The notes under the pieces are model-generated. The model made no database searches. It was not told the origin of the DNA and worked only from the letters and a program-made list of their open reading frames with translations. This document shows positions 39,958 through 48,004 of a DNA stretch of 64,000 nucleotides, piece after piece (positions within the stretch are counted from its first letter, which is position 1; each line of letters opens with the position of its first letter). The DNA is from Dactylosporangium sucinum. GTDB taxonomy: Bacteria > Actinomycetota > Actinomycetes > Mycobacteriales > Micromonosporaceae. The DNA lies in contig NZ_BMPI01000004.1 of the NCBI RefSeq assembly GCF_014647515.1, positions 165,683 to 229,682 on the forward strand, given 5' to 3'. The translations under genes were made by a program, and so were the position numbers.

Positions 39958-41204
39958 TCGGGAAGGGTGAGCGGAGCCGGGTACCCGCGGCTGCCCGGCA
40001 CGAGCCAGGGCTGGTGGATCGCCTTGCCCGGCAGGTCGGCCAGCTCGGGCATGTAGCGGCGGACATAGTCGCCCGTGGGGTCGAAGCGCTCCGCCTGGCG
40101 GATCGGGTTGAAGCGCCGGTAGGGCTTCGTGTCGTTGCCCGTGCCCGCCACCCACTGCCAGTTCCCGTAGTTGTTCGCCACGTCGCCGTCCAGCAGCAGG
40201 TCGTAGAAGTGGTCGGCGCCCAGCCGCCAGTCCACGCCCAGGTGCTTGGTCAGGAACGATGCCGTGATGAGCCGGGCCCGGTTGTGCATCCAGCCCTCCG
40301 CGAGCAACTGTCGCATGCCCGCGTCCACGATCGGGATGCCCGTCTGGCCCGCCTTCCAGGCCTCGAAGGCGGTGCGGTCGTCCTTCCACGCGTCGGTGGC
40401 GCCCGGGCGGTACGGCTTGCGGCGCAGGTCCGGGAACGCGTCCAGCACCTGGTGGTAGAAGTCGCGCCAGCAGAGCTGCCGCACGAAGGGCTCGACCGAC
40501 TCGGTGCGCGACACCAGCTCGCGGGGCGACAGGCAGCCGTAGTGCAGGTAGGGGCTCAGCCGGGAGGTGCGGTCGGCGGCCAGGTTGTCGTGGATCTCCT
40601 CGTAGTCCGAGGCGTGGCGGAGCCAGGAGGTCAGCTGCCGGCGGGCCGCCGTCTCGCCGGCCGGGCCGGACAGCGCGCGGTCGCGGGTCCACGACGCCGG
40701 CAGGTCGTCGGGCAGGCGCAGGCTCCGCGGTGCGCGCTCGACGTCGCGGAGCTTGACCGCCTGCCAGGCGCGCCAGTAGGGCGTGAAAACCTTGTAGTGG
40801 TCGCCGCCGGCCGGGCGCAGCGAGCCGGGCGGCACGATCGTCACGCCCGGGAAGGTCCTCAGGGCGATCCGCTCGGCGGCGCAGGCGTCGGTCAGCCGGG
40901 CCAGCCGGTGTTTTGCGTACCGGCTCACGTCCTCGGCCAGTCCGAGGCCCTCGGCGCCGACCGCGCGGGCGACCTTGACCGCCTCCGAGGCCGGGTCGCC
41001 GCGCCGCTCGACCAGGTCGGCGCCCAGGCGGCGCAGGGAGGACTGCAGGTCGGCGAGCGCGGACGCCAGGAACCGGGGCGCGGGCAGGGCCGGGTCGTGG
41101 ACGAAGAGCGGCACGACCCGCTCAGCAGCCCGGGCCGCGGCCGCCAGCGCCGGGTTGTCGTGGATCCGCAGGTCCCGGGTGAACAGGACGACGGCGACCC
41201 TCAT
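39930..41204 (-). CDS. phr: Deoxyribodipyrimidine photolyase
   Basis: 424 residues from the ATG at 41204, which overlaps the crtB stop as ATGA. N-terminal antenna domain VLFTRDLRIHDNPAL and C-terminal FAD domain: RTSRLSPYLHYGCLSPREL, RQLCWRDFYHQVL, GIPIVDAGMRQLLAEGWMHN, RLITASFLTKHLGVDWRLG, DGDVANNYGNWQWVAGTG. These are class I CPD photolyase signatures. It repairs cyclobutane dimers with blue light. Coupling to carotenoid genes suggests a light or photo-stress regulon. The C terminus runs into a family A palindrome. Confidence 0.95.
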   Translation of the reverse strand: MRVAVVLFTRDLRIHDNPALAAAARAAERVVPLFVHDPALPAPRFLASALADLQSSLRRLGADLVERRGDPASEAVKVARAVGAEGLGLAEDVSRYAKHRLARLTDACAAERIALRTFPGVTIVPPGSLRPAGGDHYKVFTPYWRAWQAVKLRDVERAPRSLRLPDDLPASWTRDRALSGPAGETAARRQLTSWLRHASDYEEIHDNLAADRTSRLSPYLHYGCLSPRELVSRTESVEPFVRQLCWRDFYHQVLDAFPDLRRKPYRPGATDAWKDDRTAFEAWKAGQTGIPIVDAGMRQLLAEGWMHNRARLITASFLTKHLGVDWRLGADHFYDLLLDGDVANNYGNWQWVAGTGNDTKPYRRFNPIRQAERFDPTGDYVRRYMPELADLPGKAIHQPWLVPGSRGYPAPLTLPEDVGRSTQG

Positions 41205-42151
41205 ACCGCCGTGCTCCGCAGGTCCAGCACGCCCTCCCGCGGGTGGGGGATCTCCACGGCGGGCGCCGGCGCGGCCGGGCGGGCCAGCAGGCAGGACAGC
41301 GCGACGGTCAGCCGGCGAAGGCGCGGCACCGTGGCCCGCTTGGCGAACACGTCGCAGTCCTGCGCCTCGACCTCGTCGAGAATCCCGCCGTACAGCCGGA
41401 AGGCCGCCCACATGCAGGACTGCGACGACGGCGCGAGCATCGGGATCCCCGGCGCCGCCGCCGCGTAGTGCTGCCGTGCGCGGATCGTCTGGTACCGGAT
41501 GAGCTCCCTGATCGCGGAGGAGCTCCGCCGCGCCGTCAGCGCCGCACGCAGGTCCGCGTGCGTGACCCCGAACCGGTCGAGGTCCTCCTGGGGCAGGTAG
41601 ACCCGGCCGCGCTCAAGGTCCTCGGCGACGTCGCGGATGAAGTTCGTCAGCTGGAAGGCGAGGCCCAGCTGGCGGGCGGGCTCCCGGGCGGCCGCGCGGT
41701 CGGCGGACTCCAGGATCGGCAGCATCATCGTGCCGATGACCGCGGCCGAGCCCTCCATGTAGCCGAGCAGGTCGTCATAGGTCGCGTACGAGGTGACGGT
41801 CAGGTCCATCGCCATGCTGTCGAGGAACTTGCGGAAGTCCTCCAGGTCGATGTCGAAGACCTGGATGGTGTGCAGCACCGCGGGCAGCAGCGGGTCGCCG
41901 GTGGGCTTGCCGCGCAGGCCGGCGACGAACGCGGCCGACCAGGCGGTGAGCTCGGCCGCGCGCTGCTGCGGGGTCAGTGCGGCGGTGCGGTCGACGATCT
42001 CGTCCGCGTAGCGCGTGAAACCGTAGAGGGCGTGCACGTGCCGCCGCTTCCAGGTGGGCAGGAGCTTGGTGGCCAGGTAGTACGTGCGACCGTGGTATCG
42101 GTGGAGCGCGCGGCACCGCTCGTATGAGGCGGTCAGTGACGCTGGCTCCAT
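41201..42151 (-). CDS. crtB: Phytoene synthase
   Basis: 316 residues. Squalene/phytoene synthase signatures: YYLATKLLPTWKRRHVHALY, RYADEIVDR (first Asp-rich motif), SYATYDDLLGYMEGSAAVIG, and QLTNFIRDVAEDLERGRVYL with the second DxxxD motif. It condenses two geranylgeranyl diphosphates to phytoene, the first carotenoid step. ATG start with CTGGAGG upstream. It diverges from crtI across 92 bp and overlaps the photolyase gene by 4 bp, so the two are one operon. Confidence 0.95.
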   Translation of the reverse strand: MEPASLTASYERCRALHRYHGRTYYLATKLLPTWKRRHVHALYGFTRYADEIVDRTAALTPQQRAAELTAWSAAFVAGLRGKPTGDPLLPAVLHTIQVFDIDLEDFRKFLDSMAMDLTVTSYATYDDLLGYMEGSAAVIGTMMLPILESADRAAAREPARQLGLAFQLTNFIRDVAEDLERGRVYLPQEDLDRFGVTHADLRAALTARRSSSAIRELIRYQTIRARQHYAAAAPGIPMLAPSSQSCMWAAFRLYGGILDEVEAQDCDVFAKRATVPRLRRLTVALSCLLARPAAPAPAVEIPHPREGVLDLRSTAV

Positions 42152-42163
42152 CGGGGCCTCCAG

Positions 42164-42185
42164 AATCGACGCACTAATCGACGCA
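42164..42185. promoter_or_regulatory. Direct repeat in the crtB-crtI divergent promoter region
   Basis: AATCGACGCA at 42164-42173 and again at 42176-42185 (12-bp period) within the 92-bp divergent region. A candidate operator; the MerR regulator of this cluster is the obvious but unproven candidate. Confidence 0.55.
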
Positions 42186-42243
42186 ACTTCGAGCCTACGC
42201 TACGCTTCCGATCTGAGCGAGGCGAAACACCCAGGAGGCCGCC

Positions 42244-43722
42244 ATGCGAACCGTGCCCGGACCGACGGATCGCGTCGTCGTGGTCGGCGCCGGGCTGGGC
42301 GGCCTGGCCGCGGCAATCCGGCTGGCGGCCGCCGGCCGCGAGGTCACGCTGCTGGAGCGCCTCGACTACCCCGGCGGGCGAGCCGGAAAACTCTCCGTGG
42401 ACGGCTACGAGTTCGACACCGGGCCGACCGTGCTGACCATGCCGTCGCTGTTGGAGGAGCTGCTCGGCACGGTCGGCGAGGACCTGGGCGCCTGGGTGAC
42501 GCTGAGCCGCCTCGACCCGGCCTACCGCGCGCACTTCCCCGACGGCTCGACCCTCGACGTCATCGCCGACACGGCGCGCATGGCCGGCGAGGTGGCGCGC
42601 GTCTGCGGGTCCCGCGAGGCCGACGGCTACCTGCGGTTCGTCGAGTACGCGCGGGAGCTGTGGGCCCTGGAGCGGGCCGACTTCATCGACCGCAACCTCG
42701 ACTCGCCGCGCGACCTGGTGACGGCCAACCTCTGGCGGCTGCTCCGGCTCGGCGGGTTCGGCCGGCTGCAGGCCAAGGTCGACTCGTTCTTCCGCGACCC
42801 CCGGACCCGCCGGATCTTCTCGTTCCAGGCCATGTACGCCGGGGTCGCGCCGCACCAGGCCCTCGCCCTCTACGCGGTGATCGCGTACCTCGACTCGGTC
42901 GCCGGCGTCTACTTCCCCCGTGGCGGCATCCACGCCGTCTCGCGGGCCCTGGCCGACGTCGCCACGAAGCACGGCGTCTCGATCCACTACGGCGCCGCCG
43001 CCGAGCGGGTCGAGGTCACCCACGGCCGCGCGTCCGGCGTCGTCACCACCGACGGCCGGCGCTTTCCGGCCGACGCCGTCGTGCTCAACCCGGACCTGCC
43101 CGTCGCCTACGACCTGCTGCCGACCGGGCCGCTGCGGCGCCGGCTGCGATACTCGCCGTCCTGCGTCGTGCTGCACGTCGGGTCGCGCCAGGGGTACGGT
43201 GGGATCGCCCATCACAACATCCACTTCGGCCGGTCGTGGCGGGAGACGTTCGACGAGGTGATCGACCGGGGCCGGCTGATGAGTGACCCGTCGCTGCTGG
43301 TCACCAACCCGACCCGCAGCGATCCGTCGCTCGCGCCGGAGGGCCGGCACACCTACTACGTGCTCGCGCCGACGCCCAACCTGACCGCACCGCTGCTCGA
43401 CTGGCGCGGCTCGCTGGCCGGCACCTATCGGAGCGAGCTCATCGCCACCCTTGAGCAGCGGGGGTACCGCGGGTTCGGCGACGCCATCGAGGCCTCCCGG
43501 TTCGTGACCCCGGCGGACTGGGCCGACCAGGGCATGGCCGCGGGCACCCCGTTCGCGGCGGCGCACACCCTCCGGCAGACGGGCCCCTTCCGGCCGGGCA
43601 ACGTCCACCCCACACTGTCCAACGTGGTCTTCGCCGGCTCGGGCACCCAGCCCGGGGTCGGCGTGCCGATGGTCCTCATCTCCGGCCGCCTCGCCGCACA
43701 GCGCATTACGGGAGCGTCGTGA
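42244..43722 (+). CDS. crtI: Phytoene desaturase
   Basis: 492 residues, CAGGAGGCC ribosome site. FAD-binding VVVGAGLGGLAAAIRLAAAG, LLERLDYPGGRAGKL, EFDTGPTVLTMPSLL, and the C-terminal NVVFAGSGTQPGVGVPMVLI. This is the bacterial CrtI-type enzyme that desaturates phytoene towards lycopene with FAD. The next gene idi starts within its stop codon (GTGA overlap), so crtI-idi-merR is one operon. No cyclase or GGPP synthase gene is in the window. Confidence 0.95.
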   Translation: MRTVPGPTDRVVVVGAGLGGLAAAIRLAAAGREVTLLERLDYPGGRAGKLSVDGYEFDTGPTVLTMPSLLEELLGTVGEDLGAWVTLSRLDPAYRAHFPDGSTLDVIADTARMAGEVARVCGSREADGYLRFVEYARELWALERADFIDRNLDSPRDLVTANLWRLLRLGGFGRLQAKVDSFFRDPRTRRIFSFQAMYAGVAPHQALALYAVIAYLDSVAGVYFPRGGIHAVSRALADVATKHGVSIHYGAAAERVEVTHGRASGVVTTDGRRFPADAVVLNPDLPVAYDLLPTGPLRRRLRYSPSCVVLHVGSRQGYGGIAHHNIHFGRSWRETFDEVIDRGRLMSDPSLLVTNPTRSDPSLAPEGRHTYYVLAPTPNLTAPLLDWRGSLAGTYRSELIATLEQRGYRGFGDAIEASRFVTPADWADQGMAAGTPFAAAHTLRQTGPFRPGNVHPTLSNVVFAGSGTQPGVGVPMVLISGRLAAQRITGAS

Positions 43723-44255
43723 ACACTCGGGAGCAACACCTGGTCGAGCTGGTCGGCACCGACGGCACGGCGATCGGGGAGACCACCGTCGACGAGGCGC
43801 ACCGCGCGCCGGGCCGGCTGCACCGGGCCTTCTCGGTGCTGCTCGTCGACCCCGACGGGCGGCTGCTGCTGCAGCAGCGGGCCGCGGTCAAGACCCGGTT
43901 CGCGCTCCGCTGGGCCAACGCCTGCTGCGGCCACCCCGGCCCCGGCGAGGCGGTCACCGACGCGGCCGGCCGCCGGCTCGTGGAGGAGCTCGGCGTCGCG
44001 ACCGTGCCGTTGCGCGAGGTCGGCGTGTACCTCTACCAGGCCGACGACCCGGACTCCGGCCGCGTCGAGTTCGAGTACGACCACGTGCTCGTCGGCTCGT
44101 TCGCGGGCACCCCGGAGGCCGTCGACCCCGCCGAGGTGGCCGCGGTCGATTGGGTCGCGCCCGACGAGCTGGTCGCGCGGATGGCGCGGTCCCCGGAGTT
44201 CTATGCGCCTTGGCTGGCCGGCGTCGTCGACGCCTGGCGGTCGTCGGAGCGATGA
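43719..44255 (+). CDS. idi: Isopentenyl-diphosphate delta-isomerase, type 1
   Basis: 178 residues, Nudix fold. Motifs: LVELVGTDGTAIGE, LHRAFSVLLVD, then the catalytic Cys region RWANACCGHPGPGEAV and the Nudix-type RRLVEELG, followed by EFEYDHVLVG. It interconverts IPP and DMAPP to feed isoprenoid synthesis. It overlaps both neighbours by 4 bp, within the carotenoid operon. Confidence 0.95.
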   Translation: MNTREQHLVELVGTDGTAIGETTVDEAHRAPGRLHRAFSVLLVDPDGRLLLQQRAAVKTRFALRWANACCGHPGPGEAVTDAAGRRLVEELGVATVPLREVGVYLYQADDPDSGRVEFEYDHVLVGSFAGTPEAVDPAEVAAVDWVAPDELVARMARSPEFYAPWLAGVVDAWRSSER

Positions 44256-45145
44256 GCACAGCCGCCGCCTACTCGGCCGGGGCGGTGGCCCGGCGGCTCG
44301 GCGTCGCGGTGACCACACTGCGGACCTGGCATCAGCGGTACGGGATGGGGCCGTCGCTGCACGAGCCGGGGCATCATCGGCGGTACACCGAGCAGGACGT
44401 CGAGCGGCTCCAGGTCATGCAGCGGCTGATCTTCGAGGGCGTCGCCCCGAGCGAGGCCGCGCGCTGGGCCAACCGGCTCCCGCTGTCGTCGACTTCCCCT
44501 GATTCGGCCGGATTTGCGCGGGTTGACGCCGGTTTGCTGGTCCGCGGCCTGATCCGGGCCGCCATGCGGCTCGACGCGCCGGCCGTGCGCCAGCGGGTCA
44601 CGCGCGCGGTGCAGGACCTCGGCGTCGTGACCGCGTGGGACGCCGTGCTGGTGCCGGTGCTGACGGCGATCGGCGAGCGGTACTCGGCCACCGGCGCCTA
44701 CGTCGAGGTCGAGCACCTGCTGTCGGGCTGCGTCTCGGCCGCCCTCGGCACGGTGCCCCGCCCCGCGGCCGACGTCCCGGTGCAGACGCTGCTGACCTGC
44801 GCCGACGAGGAGCAGCACAGCCTGCCGATCGAGGCGCTGGCGGCGGCGCTCGCGTCCCGCGGGGTTCCCGCCCGGGTGCTGGGTGCCCGGGTGCCGCCGG
44901 CCGCCCTCATCGCCGCCGTGCGCCGCACCGGGCCGGCCGCCGTGCTCGTGTGGTCGCACCAGCCGTCGACCGCCGATCCCGCCCAACTGTCCGCCATACT
45001 GGCCGAGCGCGTACGGCCCGTCGTCCTGGCCGCCGGCGGCACCGGATGGGATGAGTCCACACTGCCGGAAGGTGTCCTACGACCGGGTAGCTTGACAGAC
45101 GCGTTGGTGATACTCACCTCCATATCGAACCCTTCCTCTGCGTAA
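44252..45145 (+). CDS. MerR-family regulator with cobalamin-binding-type domain (LitR/CarH-like)
   Basis: 297 residues, ATG overlapping idi stop as ATGA. N-terminal MerR HTH (YSAGAVARRLGVAVTTLRTW, HHRRYTEQDVERLQVMQRL, about 8-75), then a helical cap domain (about 95-175) with the paired EVEHLLSG (Glu154-His155), then an alpha/beta B12-type domain. His189 in DEEQHSLP matches the lower axial His, but the usual Gly of ExHxxG is Pro, and the aromatic in GERYSATG is Tyr rather than Trp. CarH/LitR proteins repress carotenoid genes in the dark with adenosylcobalamin. The last gene of the carotenoid operon fits that role. Confidence 0.88.
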   Translation: MSTAAAYSAGAVARRLGVAVTTLRTWHQRYGMGPSLHEPGHHRRYTEQDVERLQVMQRLIFEGVAPSEAARWANRLPLSSTSPDSAGFARVDAGLLVRGLIRAAMRLDAPAVRQRVTRAVQDLGVVTAWDAVLVPVLTAIGERYSATGAYVEVEHLLSGCVSAALGTVPRPAADVPVQTLLTCADEEQHSLPIEALAAALASRGVPARVLGARVPPAALIAAVRRTGPAAVLVWSHQPSTADPAQLSAILAERVRPVVLAAGGTGWDESTLPEGVLRPGSLTDALVILTSISNPSSA

Positions 45146-45268
45146 AAGTCCCGTCACTCGGTACTCCCGGGTTCGTGCCACGGCTCGAACGCGGGAGGTC
45201 CCTTGGGCTCCGGACTCGTTAGCGTGTGCCATCGTCACTCGCCGTCCCGTCGATATCGGAGCCTCGCC

Positions 45269-46144
45269 ATGCGTCGAGTTCTAGGAGCGCTGATCACCGC
45301 CGCTGCGCTGGCTCTCGCCGGCTGCGCCAGCAGCGCCCCGTCGGCGCAGTGGCACGCCGCCGACGGCGGGGTCGCCTCGGCGGCCGCGTCCGGCCAGGGC
45401 GGCGGGGCGCCGGTCGCGCACCCGATCGGCGAGAACCCGTCGTCGGCCTCGTCGCCCAAGCCGTCCGCCTCGGCGTCCGCGTCGCCCTCGTCATCGGCGT
45501 CGGCCTCCGCGTCGGCCTCGTCATCGCCGCCGCCGCCCGCCGACGGCATCATGCGCCAGACCGGCACGGCCGCGGTCGCGCTGACCTTCGACGACGGCCC
45601 CGGCCCGGAGACGCCCCGCCTGCTCGCGATGCTGCGGGAGCAGGGCATCAAGGCCACGTTCTGCGTGATCGGGGTCAACGTGCAGGAGTACCCGCAGTAC
45701 GTGCAGGACATCGTCCGCGACGGCCACACGCTGTGCAACCACACCTGGAAGCACGACACCTCGCTCGGCAAGAAGTCCGCCGACACCATCCGCGCCGACC
45801 TCCAGCGCACCAACGACGAGATCCACAAGGCCGTCCCGGACGTCCCGATCAAGTACTTCCGCCACCCGGGCGGCAACTTCACCCCCACGGCCGTCAGGGT
45901 GGCGTCCGAACTGGGGATGGTCTCGGTCGGCTGGACGGTCGACCCGTTCGACTGGAACCTCCAGAAGTGGAAGGGCCAGCAGATGACCAACCACATCATC
46001 GCGACCGTGAGGAACAACACGAAGCCGGGCGCGATCATCCTTTCCCACGATGGCGGGGGCGACCGTTCGGCCACGATCGCGGCCTACAAGACCCTGCTCC
46101 CAGAGCTGAAGGCCAAGTTCACCCTCGAAGCCCTCCCCCTGTGA
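45269..46144 (+). CDS. Polysaccharide deacetylase family lipoprotein
   Basis: 291 residues from the ATG at 45269. Signal RVLGALITAAALALAGC with the lipobox LAGC, then an Ala/Ser/Pro-rich linker (about 30-90), then a NodB domain: ALTFDDGPGPETPRLL (Asp-Asp), LCNHTWKHDTS (His-x4-His metal pair), IKYFRHPGGNFTPTAV, and the C-terminal AIILSHDGGGDRSATI. It removes acetyl groups from peptidoglycan or other N-acetylated glycans outside the membrane. The usual metal residues are all present, so it should be active. Confidence 0.93.
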   Translation: MRRVLGALITAAALALAGCASSAPSAQWHAADGGVASAAASGQGGGAPVAHPIGENPSSASSPKPSASASASPSSSASASASASSSPPPPADGIMRQTGTAAVALTFDDGPGPETPRLLAMLREQGIKATFCVIGVNVQEYPQYVQDIVRDGHTLCNHTWKHDTSLGKKSADTIRADLQRTNDEIHKAVPDVPIKYFRHPGGNFTPTAVRVASELGMVSVGWTVDPFDWNLQKWKGQQMTNHIIATVRNNTKPGAIILSHDGGGDRSATIAAYKTLLPELKAKFTLEALPL

Positions 46145-46184
46145 ACTGCGATTACGCGCCGCCCCGCCCGCGGGGGATACCCAT

Positions 46185-46214
46185 TTGGCGCATGCGGTGG
46201 GGGTCACGTATGCT
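46185..46214 (+). promoter_or_regulatory. Promoter of the tRNA cluster
   Basis: -35 TTGGCG (46185-46190), 18-bp spacer, -10 TATGCT (46209-46214), about 72 bp upstream of tRNA-Glu. Confidence 0.55.
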
Positions 46215-46286
46215 CTGAATGCCTCCGGCGGGGCCGGATGGGAGCAACACCGCGGACATCGCAACGTATGCGATGATTGCGGGGCC

Positions 46287-46359
46287 GCCCTCATCGTCTA
46301 GCGGCCCAGGACGCCGCCCTTTCAAGGCGGTAGCACGGGTTCGAATCCCGTTGGGGGCA
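46287..46359 (+). tRNA. tRNA-Glu (TTC)
   Basis: Full cloverleaf: acceptor GCCCTCA/TGGGGGC, anticodon stem CCGCC/GGCGG around the loop CTTTCAA with anticodon TTC, T-arm GGTTCGAATCC. CCA not encoded. Confidence 0.95.
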
Positions 46360-46380
46360 CGACCGGGTTTCCCGAAACCA

Positions 46381-46454
46381 GGTCCTGTGGAGCAGTTGGA
46401 GTGCTCGCCGCCCTGTCAAGGCGGAGGTCGCGGGTTCAAGTCCCGTCAGGACCG
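46381..46454 (+). tRNA. tRNA-Asp (GTC)
   Basis: Acceptor GGTCCTG/CAGGACC, anticodon loop CTGTCAA with GTC between CCGCC/GGCGG, T-arm GGTTCAAGTCC, discriminator G. CCA not encoded. Confidence 0.95.
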
Positions 46455-46467
46455 CAAGGCCCATCTT

Positions 46468-46541
46468 GGGCAGGTAGCTCAGTCGGTACGAGCGTCCGCC
46501 TGAAAAGCGGAAGGTCGGCGGTTCGACCCCGCCCCTGCCCA
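46468..46541 (+). tRNA. tRNA-Phe (GAA)
   Basis: Acceptor GGGCAGG/CCTGCCC, anticodon loop CTGAAAA with GAA between CCGC/GCGG, T-arm GGTTCGACCCC. Its 3' part from the anticodon loop onward is repeated at 54883 and 56084, so this is the integration target of the island downstream. Confidence 0.95.
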
Positions 46542-46544
46542 CAA
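46499..46544 (+). repeat. att-like repeat, copy 1 (3' half of tRNA-Phe)
   Basis: 46 bp starting CCTGAAAAGCGGAAGGTCGG and running to CCCACAA. The identical 46 bp recur at 54883-54928, and with one change at 56084-56129. In all three the match continues with GCTCTTCGCCGGGC after a 1-bp difference. Confidence 0.92.
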
Positions 46545-46566
46545 GCTCTTCGCCGGGCTTACAAGT

Positions 46567-46599
46567 CCCCGACCTGCGGAAACGCGGTCGGGGATTTTT
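46567..46599 (+). terminator. Intrinsic terminator of the tRNA cluster
   Basis: CCCCGACC (46567-46574) and GGTCGGGG (46586-46593) followed by ATTTTT. Related hairpins follow the other two att copies. Confidence 0.9.
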
Positions 46600-47197
46600 G
46601 TTTCCCGGGTCCGGCGGTTGACCGCTGTTGCCCGTCTTTGGCCCCGGTTGGCCGTGGCTAGTTGCACGCATGTTGCACGGCATGAGCGGGTCGCTGCGCC
46701 TCCTCAAGCCCTCCGTGTACCCGTCGTCCACCCTCTGGGGAACGGGGCGCCGGCGGGGGCTGCCCCGGTGAGTACGGACCGCGAGGGGCGCGCGGACGCT
46801 TGGCAGCCCCCGCTGGCGGCTCGTTGGCTTGCCTGGACGGCGGGGGTGCGGAGGGCGGCCCACCGGAACCCTGAGGCCCCCGGCTGGAGGCCCCGCCGGA
46901 GGCAAAGAGCGTGACTATCGGATCAGGCGGCAGGGAGCGCAGCGACCGGTGTCTGACGGGAGCGACGGTCGTGCGCCCGACGGACCGGAGTCATGGGCGG
47001 CTGTCTGCAGTCGGCCAGCTGCTGGTCAGACAGGCCGTCGGCGCGGCAGGTCAGCCTGCTTCGCAGCTCCAACTCATCATTGCCCTTGCGGCCACGCCTA
47101 GCCACCGACCTGGATGCCGACCGGTGGGCCGTGGTTATCCAACACCGTGGCCAAGGTGCAGCGGCGTCTCACTACCGTCTTAGTACACTCGGCCTCC
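46600..47197. other. Left part of the island without a convincing gene
   Basis: About 600 bp with several Arg/Ala-rich ORFs on both strands but no family likeness. The right end carries the promoter of the 73-residue gene at 47198. Confidence 0.6.
47184..47189 (+). promoter_or_regulatory. -10 TACACT of leaderless small gene
   Basis: TACACT, then CGGCCTCC, then the ATG at 47198. Confidence 0.5.
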
Positions 47198-47419
47198 ATG
47201 ACGACGATCTACACCACCCAAGAGTGGAGCGGCCACGGGAAGCAGAACTACTACCGGCACGAGTACCGGCTCGAAGGTGACACCATCGTCAAGTACAAGT
47301 GCCACAGGCAGAAGTTCTTCGATGGCAAGGAAAACAGCTGGCACGAGGACGAGACGGTCGTGGACTCGTGGGGGGTTGACGATCCGAGCATTCCCGACTG
47401 GCTCAAGCAGCACCTCTGA
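47198..47419 (+). CDS. Small hypothetical protein (73 aa)
   Basis: 73 residues, rich in His, Lys, Glu and aromatic residues: [20 protein letters not shown], then [20 protein letters not shown], then [19 protein letters not shown] and a final PDWLKQHL. It looks like a folded soluble protein rather than random sequence, but I do not recognise it. It is the first gene inside the island next to the tRNA, with its own leaderless promoter. Accessory or defence-associated function is only a guess. Confidence 0.6.
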   Translation: MTTIYTTQEWSGHGKQNYYRHEYRLEGDTIVKYKCHRQKFFDGKENSWHEDETVVDSWGVDDPSIPDWLKQHL

Positions 47420-48004
47420 TCGTGCACCCTCAACCCATGACGTCGCTCAGACGTTGAAGCGGAGTTCCGCTACATCGCCGTCAGCCATCGTGTACTCCCT
47501 GCCCTCGATCCCGTACCTTGCCGGCAACGCGACGGTGACCGAGGCCCGCCGCTGGGTCACCATGCAGACCGTGGCCCGCGACGCCTACGGCTTCCGCAAC
47601 CCGTCAACCAACGGTTACGCACCCGGGCCGCGACCACCCGCCGAGGTCGCGGACACCTCGACGTCCGTCAAGTCCGTAGAGCCACCATCGTCGGGCGGGA
47701 GCTGGCTTGACTTCTCGAAGGCGTGCTGCGGGCCTGTGGGCGGGTTCCCGGCCGGCGGGTTTCCGGCGCCGGCGCGGAGCGCGGGCGCCGCTTGCCCGCC
47801 GAGCTGGTGACCGCACGCGGGCTGCGCCGAAGGCGCCTTGATCTAGTACAGCCGGATTCGGCAATACTGTGCGCCATACCTGGTGACCCGATCGGCCTGC
47901 ACATGCGCAACAAAGGTTCAGCAGCGGCAGACCTAATACTCTTCAAATTCGCCAAGTCTGATGGCACAATCAGGACACGCGGTCAGCGTCCATGAGGGGG
48001 CGGA
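47420..48004. other. 585 bp between small gene and defence operon, with a possible transposase remnant
   Basis: No intact gene. At about 47490-47640 one plus-strand frame reads TEARRWVTMQTVARDAYGFR followed by NPSTNGY, faintly like the C-terminal end of some actinobacterial transposases. It has no start and its frame runs into low-complexity sequence, so a decayed remnant is the most that can be said. Confidence 0.4.

Noticed and set aside
46291..46905. Minus-strand ORF with GRGGVEPPTFRFSG-type sequence across the tRNAs
   Set aside because: This peptide is the antisense translation of tRNA-Phe and its neighbours and recurs at 54.9 and 56.1 kb because the tRNA half is repeated there. It is not a gene.
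47277..47810. 177-residue plus-strand ORF overlapping the 73-residue gene
   Set aside because: Its first part is an out-of-frame reading of the small gene. Only a short later stretch faintly recalls a transposase end, so it is recorded as a possible remnant, not a gene.
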